DNA of 64,000 nt from Cylindrodendrum hubeiense (GCA_014621425.1 JAANBB010000218.1:1-64000); one strand, 5' to 3'. Positions 1 to 11,919 are shown, counted from the stretch's first letter. The notes: generated by a model from the letters alone, not told the origin. Program-made: numbers and translations.

Positions 1-1127
1 CATTTCACAGTTGACACATGTCATGTTTCACTGACTTGGCAGCTTTAATTAGGCGACACGCGATCTCGCCTCGGTTGGCGATCAGAACCGCTTTCAGATG
101 CTCCATCTTGTTGTGGCTCAAGGAAGAGAAGGCTCTCCAGATCGAAGCAGGCAAGAATTGGGGTCAAAACTCAAGGGCGATATGCATGAGGGGGTCAACG
201 GTATGAAGAGGAGGTAGAAAAAAAGCAAAGATAAAACACTGAATCTGGTTTGACCTATGGCCTGGCAGCTTTGTCAGTCTCCAATAGATCGAGTGATGCC
301 TGGGTAGAGAACAGGCCACTGCTAATCAGTTGGAGCTGTTTCCCAACCTTTATCTAATGTCGAGATAAAGCTAACATTGCGGGGAGGCTAGGCACCCCGG
401 ATCGGGCTTTCGGCTCCGGTCGCACTAGATATACCGATCACAACCGGGATACTACAATTGCTGCTAGAAGAGGGGGTCGGTATACTACATTTGTTGAAGG
501 AGGGGGGCTCGGTTCCGAGGTGATGTCACAGATGGCTCCATTTGGTATTCACTAGGATGTCGCGTTATTGGCGTATCAATAGTGGTACCCCTTATCAAGT
601 GACAAATGCACCCTAGGACCATTTGCGAAACTTAGTCCAGGATAAGCCATCCAGACGTTATCATGCGCCCGATAAGCCCCGCAATGACGGCTGGTAGTAC
701 CCCAAGATTGCCGGGGATTCGGGGTCGGGGATAAGCAAGGCATCGGTCGAGATTTGGGGTCCATCTTGAAGAGGATTGGGGTGTTGGAGTTAGCTCTGCT
801 CTGACGAGGCCTCACCTGTAGCTTACCAGCTAGCTGGTGCTTTGGATGGATATCAGTGTCACTCGCTGTTTCTCCACGTGGGGAACGGTACGAACGGCAT
901 GAACGACAGATATGGGTCCACTTGGTTCATGCAGTTTGGCAGCCTTCGGGGAGTACATTGCACGGGTTTAGGGACATTTGATGTGGAAATTTCAGTAATT
1001 TCATTAAACAACTCTGCTTGTTGGAAGCTGTAGATCGCTTCCTGACTCTGGCTCTAAATATCCATCAACGAAAAAGAAACCCCCAATTAATTCCATTTCA
1101 TCCAAATGCTTTCCCAATGACATTTAA
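1..1127. other. intergenic, no supported gene
   Basis: This stretch lies 3' of the urea-transporter gene. Only short open frames without family features are present. Around 390-520 there is a GC-rich patch with several CGG/CCG triplets. I see nothing else that can be named. Confidence 0.6.
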
Positions 1128-3232
1128 TTATGCCTTGATATCAACAGGTGTCGCCACCTTCTCGACAGGCGAACTTGATCCAGTTACAGAGTCTGTTTCT
1201 GTCACAGTGGCGTCAATATGGGGAGATCCAACAAGACGCCGCCACACCATTAACATAGGGCCTCGTCCCTCCCAAATTGGGAGCAGCGTAATAACACTGG
1301 CGGCAAAGAATGCCCAGAGGAACAGAACAACAACCCAACCAGTAAAGAAGCCCTTGCTAAAGACATAGCTAGACGCGTACATGGGGATAGGCCATAGAAT
1401 GCACAAAGAAAGAGTGATGAAGGCAGCAAGACCTAGAGCGCGGTTTCTGGCCTGGACTAGAATGCGATCATCCTCTTCCTCGTGCAATTCTTGTTCGGCA
1501 AGCGCCGCTGCGGCCTCGGGGCTCTGGATATTAACAGCTCGCCCATCAACGACAATGTGCTCATCATCGCCACGCTTGATCTCATCCTTGAAGGTGTGCC
1601 AATCGAAGTTATCAGGTCGCAAGTACGAGATGAGAGGCGTGAGAATGAGAGGCGCTGTCAGGGCCATGATGTTTCCAGCAACGAGAGGCTCGTTAGTGCT
1701 GAGGGTGGCAATTGAAATGGTGCCCTCGTTCTTGTGGGCCGTGAGGAACCAGGCGATGATGCCCGCAGCAGAACCAATCGGTGGGACAATCAGGGCTGCG
1801 AGTCGCGATTGTTTTTTCCACATGATGGTGCAAGCCATGGGGACAATCGCAGCATCGACAAAAATTCCAATGGCTGTGATAAGGAATTCAACGCTGAAAC
1901 CTCCGTGGTTGAAAGCCACAGCAATTGCGGCGGCGAAAATTGCAAAGCCGACGGTAATAAAGTGAGAGAATGCGAGAAGCTGCTTGCCTGAAGCTTCGGG
2001 CTTGATGTAAGCCTGGTAGACGTTGTAGGTGATGAGAGCCGTCGTGGCGACAGTTTCGGATGACATGGCACTTGTCACGGCCATGAAGATCATGAGAAGC
2101 ACCGCAATTGCGCCTCCGTTGCCCATAAGTGCGATTGCAGCGTATGGCATCGCGAGACCTGAAGCGACTTCGTAGTCGTTCATTCGGTTGGGGTAAGTAG
2201 GCCACTCAGGCAGATGCTCCATAGCAGCGGCAGCAAGGCCAAAGGTGCTGGCGAGGACGAAAGGGATGGTGAACCAGGACAAGCCACCGAGGATGTATCC
2301 CATAGAAGTGCTTCGGGGATCGCAAGCAATGGCCTTCTGGAAAAGCTGACTATCGACACACGCGGCGAAACCGGCGCCGATAAAAACCAGACCGACGAAG
2401 CCACCCTGTTGAGATCTCATAGTAAGGTATTGACCCTCTGCATTTCCATCGACCGGGTGGAGAACGGCCGCTTCCCGAAGGAGCTCCCACACTTTCCCAG
2501 GGGAGCCGACAATATTCGAGGTTGAGTAGAGGACAAAGAGTGACATGAGCATGATAACGTAGATGATGACGGTGTGGATCTAGTTTTACCATTAGCATTA
2601 GACATCTAGAGGTTTCGGAGGCTCCAACATACCCAATCAGTGATGAAAGTCGCCTTGATTCCTCCCATCAACGTGTAGATAACTACACCTACAGGGAAAA
2701 GGAAGCAAATGGCATCGCGGTTGACACCAGTGATCGAGGCATAAACAGCCGAACCGCCCACCAGAAGATTCACCGTGGTGATGATTTGGTAGATGAGCGA
2801 GTAGGAGGTGAAGACAAGGTGGACTGCCTTTCCGTAACGGACTTTGACAACCTGCAGGTATGTCTGGGCATGAGGGGCCTTGCGCTTAAGTTCGACTGCT
2901 GCGACCGAGAATAGAAGAATTTGAACACAAGCTCCGGCAGCGTACCAGAACGGGCCGGAAACTCCGTATCGATATCCGTAGGTTGTGCTACTGAGGAGAG
3001 TGGTGGCGATGGTCCACGAAGAAACGACAGCGGATGCAGTCAAACCAGTCTTGACAGAGTGCTTTGCGGTCATGAACATTTCGGAGTCCTGAATCTCATT
3101 CATGTAGCGGCTGAGAATCCAAGAGATGAGGGACATGCCAATGGCGAAGACGGCTCCGACTCCGATAACAATGCCGTAACCCACGCCCGGGGAAAAGGGC
3201 GTGGGGATTTGGAAAACGTTCGCATCGGACAT
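1128..3232 (-). CDS. DUR3-type urea/polyamine sodium:solute symporter
   Basis: Predicted plasma-membrane active transporter of the sodium:solute symporter family, DUR3 branch, importing urea and possibly polyamines. There are two exons, 3232-2633 and 2579-1128. The 53-nt intron (GTATGT donor, GCTAATG branch, CTAG acceptor) joins TDW to IHTVIIYVIM in frame and gives 683 aa, close to the usual size of about 690. The N-terminus carries the DUR3-like stretch GVGYGIVIGVGAVFAIGM, followed by about 14 hydrophobic segments. The middle part (VDSQLFQKAI, then GYILGGLSWFTIPF) matches the family core. The start at 3232 is preferred over an in-frame upstream start because family members begin just before the first helix. 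It diverges from a LamB/YcsF gene 1.7 kb away, with GATAAG motifs between, suggesting nitrogen-regulated scavenging (inference). The substrate is not shown by sequence, since Pezizomycotina carry several DUR3 paralogues. Confidence 0.9.
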
Positions 3233-4939
3233 GTTGGCGACTATCCGGCGATGCACTCGCTTGAAAAATATCAAGAGATGTATTGAATCCCAACTCGGGT
3301 TGAGATTGAATTAATGGGATGAAACTTGGCAAGATCTACACAATGAACCATTGGGGGTGCATAAGTAACTTTAAGTAAATCACGAACAAGGCATCAGGCG
3401 ATCCATACCCATGCTAAGCACAGGACCATTGCGCATCGTCTGGAATTCACTGATAAGTGGCTCCCCGTTGATCGCGGTGAATGATCAGGGGTCGCAGGAA
3501 CGCGACTAAGTGGAAGAGGGGTCAGACCGAGTCGCATCGAGATCACAAGGAACCAGGATGTTTGCTTATCTCGACTCGGTGCCGCGTCCACGACTGTCAG
3601 CGAAGGAAGATTGGGGTCTAGTAATGCGATAGTAACACTGTAATCTGTGAGTTTTGACGCTGTTGGAGACGATCAGCGCGGAAAATTGGGCCCCTTATCA
3701 ATAACCCCAACGTGTTGGAGTCTCCCGCCGCTGTTCGCGCCGGGTTGGTTTTGACCATAATTCATGGTTTGGAGCTCGTTTGAGATATCGCCCAAGCCTT
3801 TGCGCCCGTTCTCGATGCCTGATCCTTTCGTCCGGTGAAAATGGGAGGGAATTTTGCGAAGTAACTGGTGCTCCAAGAAGCCATATGCTACTGAGCAGAG
3901 GTGCGGGTTAACGCTTTGGGTCTAGCGTTCCGTCAACGTGGAACCACCAGAACTTTGACAGATGAACGATCCTGGACGAGTCACAACACAACGCGCTGTC
4001 GCAAAAGCACTGGGGAATCATTTCAATATTAAACCTGAAAGGAACTATTCACATAACACTGCAGATCACAGCAAATATATGCACATGCCGTGGGATGAGC
4101 TTTGGAAAGGTCGGCCTATCGTTGGAGAATCAGGATATCCCAGTCTGTAACCATAATCTCGAGTCACCCAGTCGGAAACAATCAATAGGCTGCGCCGCAC
4201 ATCGCTTGTCGCTAAGAGGATCCCCTCCATGCACTCGCTCCGACAGCCTGGTACATCTGTCCCCACAAAGAATTAGGCTCCAACGGATGGATCACCATCT
4301 CTCCATTCTTCAATCATTCCACGTGAATGGGTCATGTCCCGAGCTTCAGCTTCTCCAAACTGCAATGCGTTCGCATGAATAGAGTTGCAATAATCTGGGG
4401 AAATATCTTGGCGAACTGGCTCACTGATGCAAGCACTGCTGACGGCGACAGCAGTTGGAGCTCCCATGGCGACTCAACCATTGAGCAAGACAATCCCAGT
4501 AGCGTCTGAGAGGAAGAAGCTAGTACGAGAGGAAACACGTTCTTCTTGCAATCTTCGGCAGCTTGATATTGGAGCTTTCCAGCCTCCAGGGACGCAACGA
4601 CTTATCACCAACCCCACCCATTGCCATGCTACCTATCCTCAGAAGGGGGTGATTGATGACGACACGGCTCCGAAATGGATGCAGACCCGCTCGGCTTACT
4701 CGGTTCCGAAATGCGACTTGTGTTATCGGACACCGTGCTCCGACCCACGCTGATTTGGTCTTGGAGACTAGCTCCACTTTTGGAGCAACGCCTTGAGGTG
4801 CCCAACGCCCGCATGTCCTCTTGTCGAGACAGTTCATCTTCCTCACTCTTCTTCATCTAGTAGCGCCCAAATCTTCTGGATTATCAAACATTGCATTCAT
4901 AAAATTTTATCTAGGATTATTTCGGTTCAAATTAGCACC
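3233..4939. other. divergent promoter region between urea transporter and lamB-like gene
   Basis: This 1.7-kb intergenic region separates two divergent genes. It holds at least four GATAAG/CTTATC motifs, listed separately. Minus-strand frames at 4273-4467 and 4629-4856 read like protein (serine-rich and acidic) but match no family I recognise. They have no convincing exon structure and could be gene debris. Confidence 0.5.
3452..4606. promoter_or_regulatory. GATA-factor (AreA-type) site cluster
   Basis: GATAAG lies at 3452-3457, and its complement CTTATC at 3565-3570, 3694-3699 and 4601-4606. Fungal nitrogen activators of the AreA/NIT2 family bind HGATAR, and paired sites are usual upstream of urea and amide catabolism genes. 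The sites lie between a urea-symporter gene and a lactam/oxoproline-type gene, both plausible AreA targets. The motifs are seen; their function is inferred. Confidence 0.5.
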
Positions 4940-5750
4940 ATGACGATACACAAAGGACTCATCAACGTCGATATGGGCGAAGGCTATGGGAATTTCATAT
5001 GTGGCCCAGACAAGGAGCTACTGCCCATGATCGATCATGCCAACGTCGCCTGCGGGTTTCAGTGAGTTTACATCCAACTAAAAGTGAAATTTCGATTGAT
5101 ACTAATTTCTTGGAAGTGCCGGCGATCCTCTCATTATGGCAGAGACGGTCGCGCTCTGTAAAGAACACAACGTTAAGATTGGAGCCCACCCTGGTCTCCC
5201 AGACGTACAAGGCTTTGGGCGCCGTGAGATGAAACTTTCTCCCGAAGAGCACACAGCCAATATTATTTATCAAGTGGGCGCACTACAAGGCTTTCTCACC
5301 CGCGAGGGTGTCGAGATGCACCACGTCAAGCCCCACGGCATTCTTTACGGCATGATGGTTCGCGACATCGAGGTTGCGAGAGCCGTGTGGGCGGGAGTTC
5401 CGAAGGGGATGCGAGTTTTTGGCCTGCCAGGTTCACACATGGAGACTGCTGCGAAAGAGGCTGGCCTCGAGTTCTGGGCAGAGTACTTTGGTGATGTCAA
5501 GTACCGCGCAGACGGTACTTTGATCGTGGACCGTAAGAAGAAGCCGTGGAAGATTGAAGATGTAAAGGCGCACGTGAAGCAACAACTTTATGACAGCAAG
5601 GTGACTGCTGTGACTGGCGAGATTGTGGAGATGCCGGTCAAGGACTACCCCATCACAATTTGTTGTCACTCAGATTCGCCAGGGTGTGTGGAGATTGTCA
5701 CGGCCACCCGCGAAGTTGTGGATGAATATAACAAAGCCAAGGGCTTCTAG
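4940..5750 (+). CDS. LamB/YcsF family protein (5-oxoprolinase subunit A-like)
   Basis: LamB/YcsF family protein. Bacterial PxpA is the A subunit of an ATP-dependent 5-oxoprolinase, and Aspergillus nidulans LamB serves lactam (2-pyrrolidinone) use. There are two exons, 4940-5061 and 5117-5750, with a 55-nt intron. Splicing rebuilds the family signature ANVACGFHAGDP across the junction, strong evidence for the model. The product is 251 aa, the usual family length of about 250. Other conserved parts are the N-terminal NVDMGEGYGN, KIGAHPGLPD and VKPHG. No signal peptide or membrane segment is seen, so it is probably cytosolic. The partner subunits (PxpB/PxpC-type) are not in this window. The divergent urea transporter and the GATAAG sites fit a nitrogen-scavenging role. 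The exact substrate is not determined. Confidence 0.93.
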
Positions 5751-6903
5751 GCTATAACAATACGAGTAGGAAATAATTCGATACTTGCAGTCAATGCAGC
5801 TTTATATATAATGGGGAAGACAACTCTCTCCTGTAAAAATTCTTCCTGACTAGCGGCTGTTAGCACTAGTGTGGAATTTTTTGCAGGCCCACCAAAATTT
5901 GGCTGCTGCTGTGGTGGGTGCCCTTTGGCAGCCACGGCCGCAGCCCAAGGGCTCCGGCCATGATCGAAGCCTATTGCCCTGAACGCCTGGGCAGCTATNA
6001 TAGCAGCAGGGAAGTAGCACGGCCTGGGGGGGCCAACCGACACCGCTACGGCTCTTATACCTACTGTAATGCTGGCTAGACCGCAGCAGAGGGTATAGCT
6101 ATCATGGCCAACAGCAATCACGGTACCAGCTTCAATCTAGGTGGGCTAAGGCTTCGGCCACAGCCTTCCGGCTCCGACCACAGACAGCCTTCCGGCTTCG
6201 ACCTTTGCCCTGACCTCTGCGTCTCGGCACGTAGGCGCATAAGGCCACCGTGTCTTAGCACCTGCTTAGGCCTCCGGGTCTGAGCTGCCTTGGCCTCCGG
6301 GCCTCGGCACCTAGGTGCGTAAGGCCACTGTGTCTTAGCACCTGCCTCGGTCTCCGGACTGGGGCTACTATGACCTCCGGGTCTTAGATGCCTTGATCTA
6401 CGGATCTTAGCTGTGAATCCAGGCCCGCAAGAAGTCACAGAATCGGGCTACTTGTAGGCATCAGGGTTCTGGCTTGATGGCCCTGATCAATGGATGCTGG
6501 CCGCAGTGGTTTTCTCCTCTCACGAGGTTTTCCCATCTGCAGTTATTCCTATCATACAGATCTCGATTTCTGGAGGTCTTGAAACGCCGGCAGGCAGGAA
6601 TAGGAATGCTGGAGAATTCCAAGCTGGTTAATAAATATGGGTTGCCGACACCCGCCCTGAAAATCCGCTGACGGATATCGGGCTTGAAATAATAGGTCAA
6701 ATAGGGCCGCTTAATTGCTAGATGGAAGAGGAAGAAGGGTTGCAGTCTAGGGCTGTAGGTCTGAGCTATAGGCCTGTGATGCCTATGCTCTGGTCCCGGG
6801 GTACCGTATGTATCTAGGTTTCTTCAGCTGTTGACACTAGCCTAGCACGTCATCTTGCCCGTACGGGATTCTGTAGATATCTCTAGTCCTCTAGTAGCTA
6901 TCT
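5751..6903. other. gene-free GC-rich repeat region
   Basis: No coding family is recognisable here. The stretch from about 5870 to 6440 is GC-rich and internally repetitive (see the minisatellite entry) and contains one ambiguous base at 5999. From about 6440 to 6900 the sequence is unremarkable. A (CAA)n run at about 6929-6945 borders the monooxygenase fragment. Confidence 0.55.
6161..6420. repeat. nested minisatellite with transition-type divergence
   Basis: A 24-bp unit (CAGCCTTCCGGCTCCGACCA) starts at 6161 and again at 6185. An 80-bp unit beginning CTCGGCAC starts at 6223 and 6303. Within and after it a roughly 23-bp motif resembling CCTCCGGGTCTGAGCTGCCT recurs to about 6420. Differences between copies are mostly C/T or G/A transitions (CGCAT/TGCGT, CACCG/CACTG), which suits RIP or CpG decay. 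No coding potential is seen. Confidence 0.65.
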
Positions 6904-7324
6904 TCATGACGGTAATAATACAACAACAACAACAACATGGGTTAGGACATCACCTGCTTGCCAGTGCCTAAGATTAATCGCGTTTTGAATCAGCCACAAT
7001 CCAAAAAAAAAACTCGAAGATAGGGGTGAAGGGTAGGAGTTGTCTCCCAACTTGTTGGCCGGTGTACTTGCTGCTTGCTTACTTCGTCTTGGTGGGTATT
7101 CCGCTGGGGTTACGCCAACCAATATCATTTTCGAGTACGGTTTGGACCCCTAATTTTTCCAATGTGCGAAGTCCGTTCGGGGCTAAACCAATGAGTGCTC
7201 CCACTTCTCGGAACTCGTTTGCCCGTTCGTATACCTGGACATCAATGCCCGGATGCTGCCGTAAGGCAATTGCGGCTGCAAGGCCCCCAATGCCACCGCC
7301 GACAATCGCAACTCTGAGCGGCAT
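6904..7324 (-). pseudogene. truncated FAD-dependent monooxygenase (salicylate-hydroxylase-like)
   Basis: The N-terminal piece of a class A flavoprotein monooxygenase. From ATG 7324 the sequence gives LRVAIVGGGIGGLAAAIALR, the Rossmann FAD-binding GxGxxG motif, then a conserved VYERANEFREVGA region and LGLAPNG-like residues (LIGLAPNGLRTLEKLG). A plausible 115-nt intron (7082-6968) joins GIPTKTK to HWQAGDVLTH, which matches the PSGIP...RHW region of this family. The frame then runs into a (CAA)n microsatellite and stops at 6904 after roughly 100 codons, against about 400 for an intact enzyme. The DG and GD motifs of the FAD and substrate domains are absent. The rest was probably lost to the adjacent repeat region. 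Only the 5' end remains, so the substrate cannot be inferred. Confidence 0.75.
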
Positions 7325-8615
7325 AATGGAATTGTAGGAAGTTAAAAATAAATTGCGACTCTTCTTCTTGACACTTAAAAACAACAGATTGGGTGAGTGA
7401 CAACCAAAACTCCACGCTCACATCGGAATGTGGGTGGCTAACACGTAATATGTCCTTCTTCTCAGATTGACCCACGCGATTTTCCCTCCCCATCCTGGCG
7501 TATCCGGATCCCACTATGACGTCCAAATAGTAAGAACCAATAGAAAATTGCTTAAAGGAGGCCTGGTATGTTTCAAGTCGGGATGTACCGCAATCGAAAG
7601 CTGCTATAATAGAATGCGTGGAAATTCTGGCCAGTTGCTAGTGGAGACAATCCACCACGATTCCATGAAGCCTTATCCCACCGGCATTGCTTATAAAGAG
7701 ACCAACCATGGTCAGCCCATCTCTAATCTTGCGAGGGTCGAAATATGCATGACCTATCGCAAGCACCTTATCTCTTATGCCAAGCCGCCGAATCGGGTGG
7801 TCGTATCACCGCAAGTCGTACGCCGTGTAACCGGATCTGGGGGTAATCCCGCCGCAAGTCGGAACTGGTGGGATAATAACGACTCCACCTCATGTATTTT
7901 ATGGACCCTTAACCCCAGAGAGCTGTGCTGGACTTGGTTTTGTTTTCTAGAAGTTCCGTATGCACTCCATGATGTCTTCTATGGCCAACATATCGGATCA
8001 CAGTCGTGGCCTCAATACATACCCTAAAAGCGTTCCGAGGATGTAACGATCTTTCAAGCTTAAACAAACCTTGACCTCTCAATGCTTAATTTGACTGCGT
8101 TATATGGAAGCCTGCCGATTCGTTCCTGACAATGTCATGCATATTCTAATTGACGTCAATGAGCTCGTAAATGGCGCCATCCGCAAATCCAGCAAATAAC
8201 TAACGTATTTATACACTAAGTATGAAGTGATCCATCTGGTTGTATATATCCGATGGTATACATCCGATCATACAAATGTAATTTTGATGTCCCAATCTTG
8301 TAGTACTGCAGTACCCATTGTGTCATTGCAGGGAGGCTATTGCCTGCTCAAATATCAGGCCTGTAACTGCTGTCCCTCAATTAAGGGTATCTCTGATGCG
8401 AGTGACCCTGCAAATGGCATCAGAGAGGGTCTTGCAAATGATGAATCTTTTCTATGGTCCCTTTTGTGTCGAGGCGGATAATCATTTACTCTGTGAACGA
8501 TTGATAGATTTATAAATAATAACAGCCTCCTACCTCGTCCAATGAATGAAGGATACAACTCTGCATGCTTTCTTCCTAATCGAGCCATTATATAGCCTGA
8601 TTTGTGCAAATAATT
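7325..8615. other. intergenic, no supported gene
   Basis: This region lies between the monooxygenase fragment and the UNC93-like gene, so it contains the promoter of the latter. An open frame of 186 codons at 7467-8027 has no family features and unlikely composition. Nothing else stands out. Confidence 0.5.
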
Positions 8616-10521
8616 ATGGGTGTTCCCAAAGAGACTGATCAGCCCGATCTGGGAGAGAAAGGCGATGCTGCGGTTGATAGCGAGCTTGTATCTGAGCCTG
8701 TCCCTCCTCAAAAGATCCCTTTCTTCCGAGGCACAACTTTCCAAGCGCTCGTTGTAGCCGCACTATTCTTTAGTGGACCTGGTATGATCAGTGCATTAGG
8801 TATGTATTTCCACTGCCTTATATCATTTTAATTTCTCCAAACCTTTGTCGCATGCATATTGGAGCCATCCGGCTTCAATTGTTGTGCCATCATCAAATTA
8901 ACTGACGCACGAGTAGGTGCCGTTGGGGCTGGCGGTTTGAAAGACCCCTTGCTTGTGAACATTACCAATGGCATGCAGTATGGGATGAATTGCTTCTTTG
9001 CCTTTTTCGCCGGCGTCTTCATCAACGTGCTTGGTGTGAGGGGAGCTCTAAGCTTCGGTCTTTTGTGTTTCCCAGTTCGGGGTGCCGCTTTATATTGTGC
9101 CAACAAGTATAAGACCGTGTGGTTCATGTATTTTGCGAGCGCGCTTGGAGGTCTGACATCCTCTGTTCTCTGGTAGGAATATCCCTTGTTTATATCAAGT
9201 TTTACTTATTCCCTTAATCTTTCCGTCGTATTCTCAGTAAAGTCCAGAAATTTAACGAGAATTACAGGGTTGTTCAAGGCGCCATTGTTCTGTCATATCC
9301 GGAACCCTGGAATAAAGGTTTCTTTAGTAAGTCAAATCCTTATTCGAGAAATTATAAGGAGTGAAATACACTGACATTCAATTTCAAGTCTCGACTTGGT
9401 ATAATTCGCTCTCCATGGGGACCTTGCTCGGCGGCATCATTGCGCTTGCATTCAACACGACACAGAACACCGCTGGATCAATTTCTCCGAGTGAGTCAGC
9501 TGCCGCATTATAGAGACACTCCTCCGTTACAACTTACATACTAACCCGAATTTTAGTTACATATATTCCACTATTTTCTCTGTCTTCTATTGCCCCGCTT
9601 CTTGTATGGCTACTGTCACCGCCTGAGAAGGTCATCCGCGCAGATGGCCGACCAGTGAAGATGAACCGACAGGCAGGGCCATGGGCAGAGGCAAAAAGAA
9701 TTTTCGCCAGTGTGCGGAGAAGAGAGGTAGCGATCATTATTCTGCCCCTACACCTGTTAATGACTCACTCAGAGTAACAGATCATCCTCCTCCTACCGAT
9801 GTTCGTATACTCCCAATGGTTTCTCTCGTACCACAGCAACTTCAACGCTGTCTATCATTCGGTGCGTGGCAGAGCATTGGGCGGCCTTCTGCACTCTATT
9901 ACAGGAATTCTTGGCAACATTTCATTCTATATTATGACTGACCGTAGCGGGTGGACGCGCAGCCAAGTCGCTCGCAGAGCATACTATATTATTTTCACAC
10001 TATACACTAGCAGCTGGATCTACAACACTGTAGTACAGAAGCTGTACTCAGACTGGGACCCAGTCGGCCTAGATTGGGTCCAGGGAGACTACTGGCTAAG
10101 TATTATCTTGTACATCTACTGGCAGTAGGATCCATCTAAATCACCCCTCTAACCGCGCGGTATGCTAATAGGGACTGAATAGATACGCCAATGACATGTA
10201 TCAATGCTATGTGTACTTCCTCATAGGCACTTTGTCTAATGAGGTAGAGGAACTTGCCCGATATACTGGTATCCTGAAGACAGTAAACACTGCCGGTGCG
10301 GCCCTTGGATATGGTGTTCAGGTCAAGTGGAACATGATGGGGGCGGAAGCTTTATTGTGAGTTCTTTCCTGACCTTGGGTAGACTTGAACTAATTATAAC
10401 TAGGTGCGGCCTCTGGTTTGCGCAGATAATTCCGACGTGGTTCGTTGTCCGCGAAGTCACTGACGAAGAGGAGAGTGCCCATGCCTCGGCGGTTGTAGCA
10501 TCGGAGGCCATTGCTCAGTGA
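8616..10521 (+). CDS. UNC93-like major facilitator superfamily protein
   Basis: Predicted polytopic membrane transporter of the UNC93/DUF895-type MFS group, substrate unknown. Eight exons give 468 aa: 8616-8799, 8917-9172, 9268-9326, 9389-9490, 9557-9726, 9781-10124, 10183-10356 and 10404-10521, with introns of 47-117 nt. Each junction restores a family segment: ISALG/AVGAGGL, LW/VVQGAIVLSYPEP, STWYNSLSMGTLLGG, and YWQ/YANDMYQCYVYF corresponding to the WGFSDAxWQ region. The N-terminus is hydrophilic (about 40 residues) and about 11 hydrophobic helices follow. The C-terminus is acidic and alanine-rich. It starts at the first in-frame ATG before the first helix. The intron density is high compared with its neighbours. 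The adjacent ketopantoate-reductase-like gene does not clarify the cargo. Confidence 0.85.
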
Positions 10522-10911
10522 TGCTTCCGCCTCAATAACACAGAGCGTGGACGATACAACAAGTGGGATCAATTGATGTGTCTGATCACGAGTGAAGATC
10601 AGAATACAAACATCCCTATCGCCTAGTTCAAAAGCAATACAGCCAAACTAAGATCTAGCGATTCTATCATCCACCGCACTTGGAGACAGTTTGTGGGCCA
10701 TCTAGTTATCGCGCTTCTCGCATTAATACAAGATCAATTCCATCGCACATTGATGTCTAGTGTTCATTATAACGAGCTGGCTGTTCTCTTCGGCCTTTTT
10801 GAGTGCTCCCTTTTCAACACTAGCATACCGGTTCAGTTCAGCTGATCCTAGGTGAGCGATCTGAGAGCCATCCTTTCCATATGTAAACTTCACAGGAAAA
10901 TATAAACACCC
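10522..10911. other. convergent 3' intergenic region
   Basis: About 390 bp lie between the 3' ends of two convergent genes. It is AT-rich and probably carries both 3' untranslated regions. No further feature is seen. Confidence 0.5.
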
Positions 10912-11919
10912 TTATTCGAACCTTTCATTTTTGATGCCTCTAAAGCTCTCATTAAGCCCATGAATGAGGTAATACAGAGTGCTTAACCTTGGTGTTTCAA
11001 CTCCCTTTTCTCTAGCAATTTCGATCACATTTCCAAGAATAGCGTCATCTTCCATTTGCCGACCAGCGATAGCATCATTCATCATACTTGGCTCTGCGCC
11101 CGGCCATGGTCGAGAGGTGATAACTAGTAGCTGCGAATCCACAACTTCCTCTGTGATGCTCTGATACCCGGCCGCCCTAGCAGTGGCAGCAATCTCCATC
11201 ATGACATCTTTCATGAAAGCAGTCGCTCCTTGGGCGCTCCGGAAGAACTGAGTGTCGCGGAGACGCGAGAGCGCGCAAACAGGATTCTCCGACGCGTTAA
11301 TGAGAAGCTTTTTCCATCTTTCAATTTGGATATCCTCATGATGCTCCGCTGCGGCACCTCCGGTGGCCAGCATCTGACTTAGTTTCTTTGCCGTCCGCTT
11401 ATGCGAAGCCGGTGACTCCGCTGGGAAGGTCCCAACTAAGACTTTGTCGAGAAAATAGTGGGAAAAGACTCCTGGGGCAGTTTGAGTGAGTGGCGTATAG
11501 AGGACGACGCTGACAATCGGATTGTCTGGAAAATTCCTCTGGAAGGGTCTCTCGATGCCGATGCCATTTTGCATCAGAACAATTGTAGTATGTGGTGAGA
11601 CTGCCGGATGTATCGGATGCGTATCCTCTGAGGCCATGGTAGTTGCTTTGGTTGCTACGAGGATATAGTCAAAGCCACTCCCCTTGTGACACAGTGCCTC
11701 TTCAATAGATCGAACGACAGTTGGTCTAACAACCAGATCATTTCCCCAAATAGAAGAATTGATGGTGAGCCCATGCTTCTTGGCAACTTCGTAGTTGGAC
11801 CGGCAAATCGCGACAATGTCTTCGTTACGTACACTCTTTGACAGGAGATAAGCACATGCTGCCCCAATACTCCCAGTGCCGTAGATCAAAATCTTTGGCG
11901 TGGGATTACCCTGGGTCAT
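10912..11919 (-). CDS. 2-dehydropantoate 2-reductase-like (ApbA/PanE family)
   Basis: Single-exon gene of 335 aa. The N-terminal Rossmann fold has a dinucleotide-binding GTGSIG at residues 14-19. The conserved VATKATT segment follows near residue 90 (KPR family lysine), then VLMQNGIG and VSVVLYTPL. The C-terminal all-helical ApbA_C domain contains the WKKLLINASENP segment typical of ketopantoate reductases. Canonical enzymes reduce 2-dehydropantoate to pantoate with NADPH for CoA synthesis. Fungi have many paralogues of unknown substrate, and this one may be such a member. No targeting signal is seen. It lies head-to-tail behind the flavin monooxygenase gene, 354 bp away. That could mean co-regulation, but there is no direct evidence. 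Confidence 0.88.
   Translation of the reverse strand: MTQGNPTPKILIYGTGSIGAACAYLLSKSVRNEDIVAICRSNYEVAKKHGLTINSSIWGNDLVVRPTVVRSIEEALCHKGSGFDYILVATKATTMASEDTHPIHPAVSPHTTIVLMQNGIGIERPFQRNFPDNPIVSVVLYTPLTQTAPGVFSHYFLDKVLVGTFPAESPASHKRTAKKLSQMLATGGAAAEHHEDIQIERWKKLLINASENPVCALSRLRDTQFFRSAQGATAFMKDVMMEIAATARAAGYQSITEEVVDSQLLVITSRPWPGAEPSMMNDAIAGRQMEDDAILGNVIEIAREKGVETPRLSTLYYLIHGLNESFRGIKNERFE

Noticed and set aside
5999..5999. ambiguous base N
   Set aside because: Single uncalled base in a repetitive GC-rich tract; most likely a sequencing limit, not biology.
7467..8027. 186-codon plus-strand open frame
   Set aside because: No recognisable domain or codon bias; lies in a promoter region.
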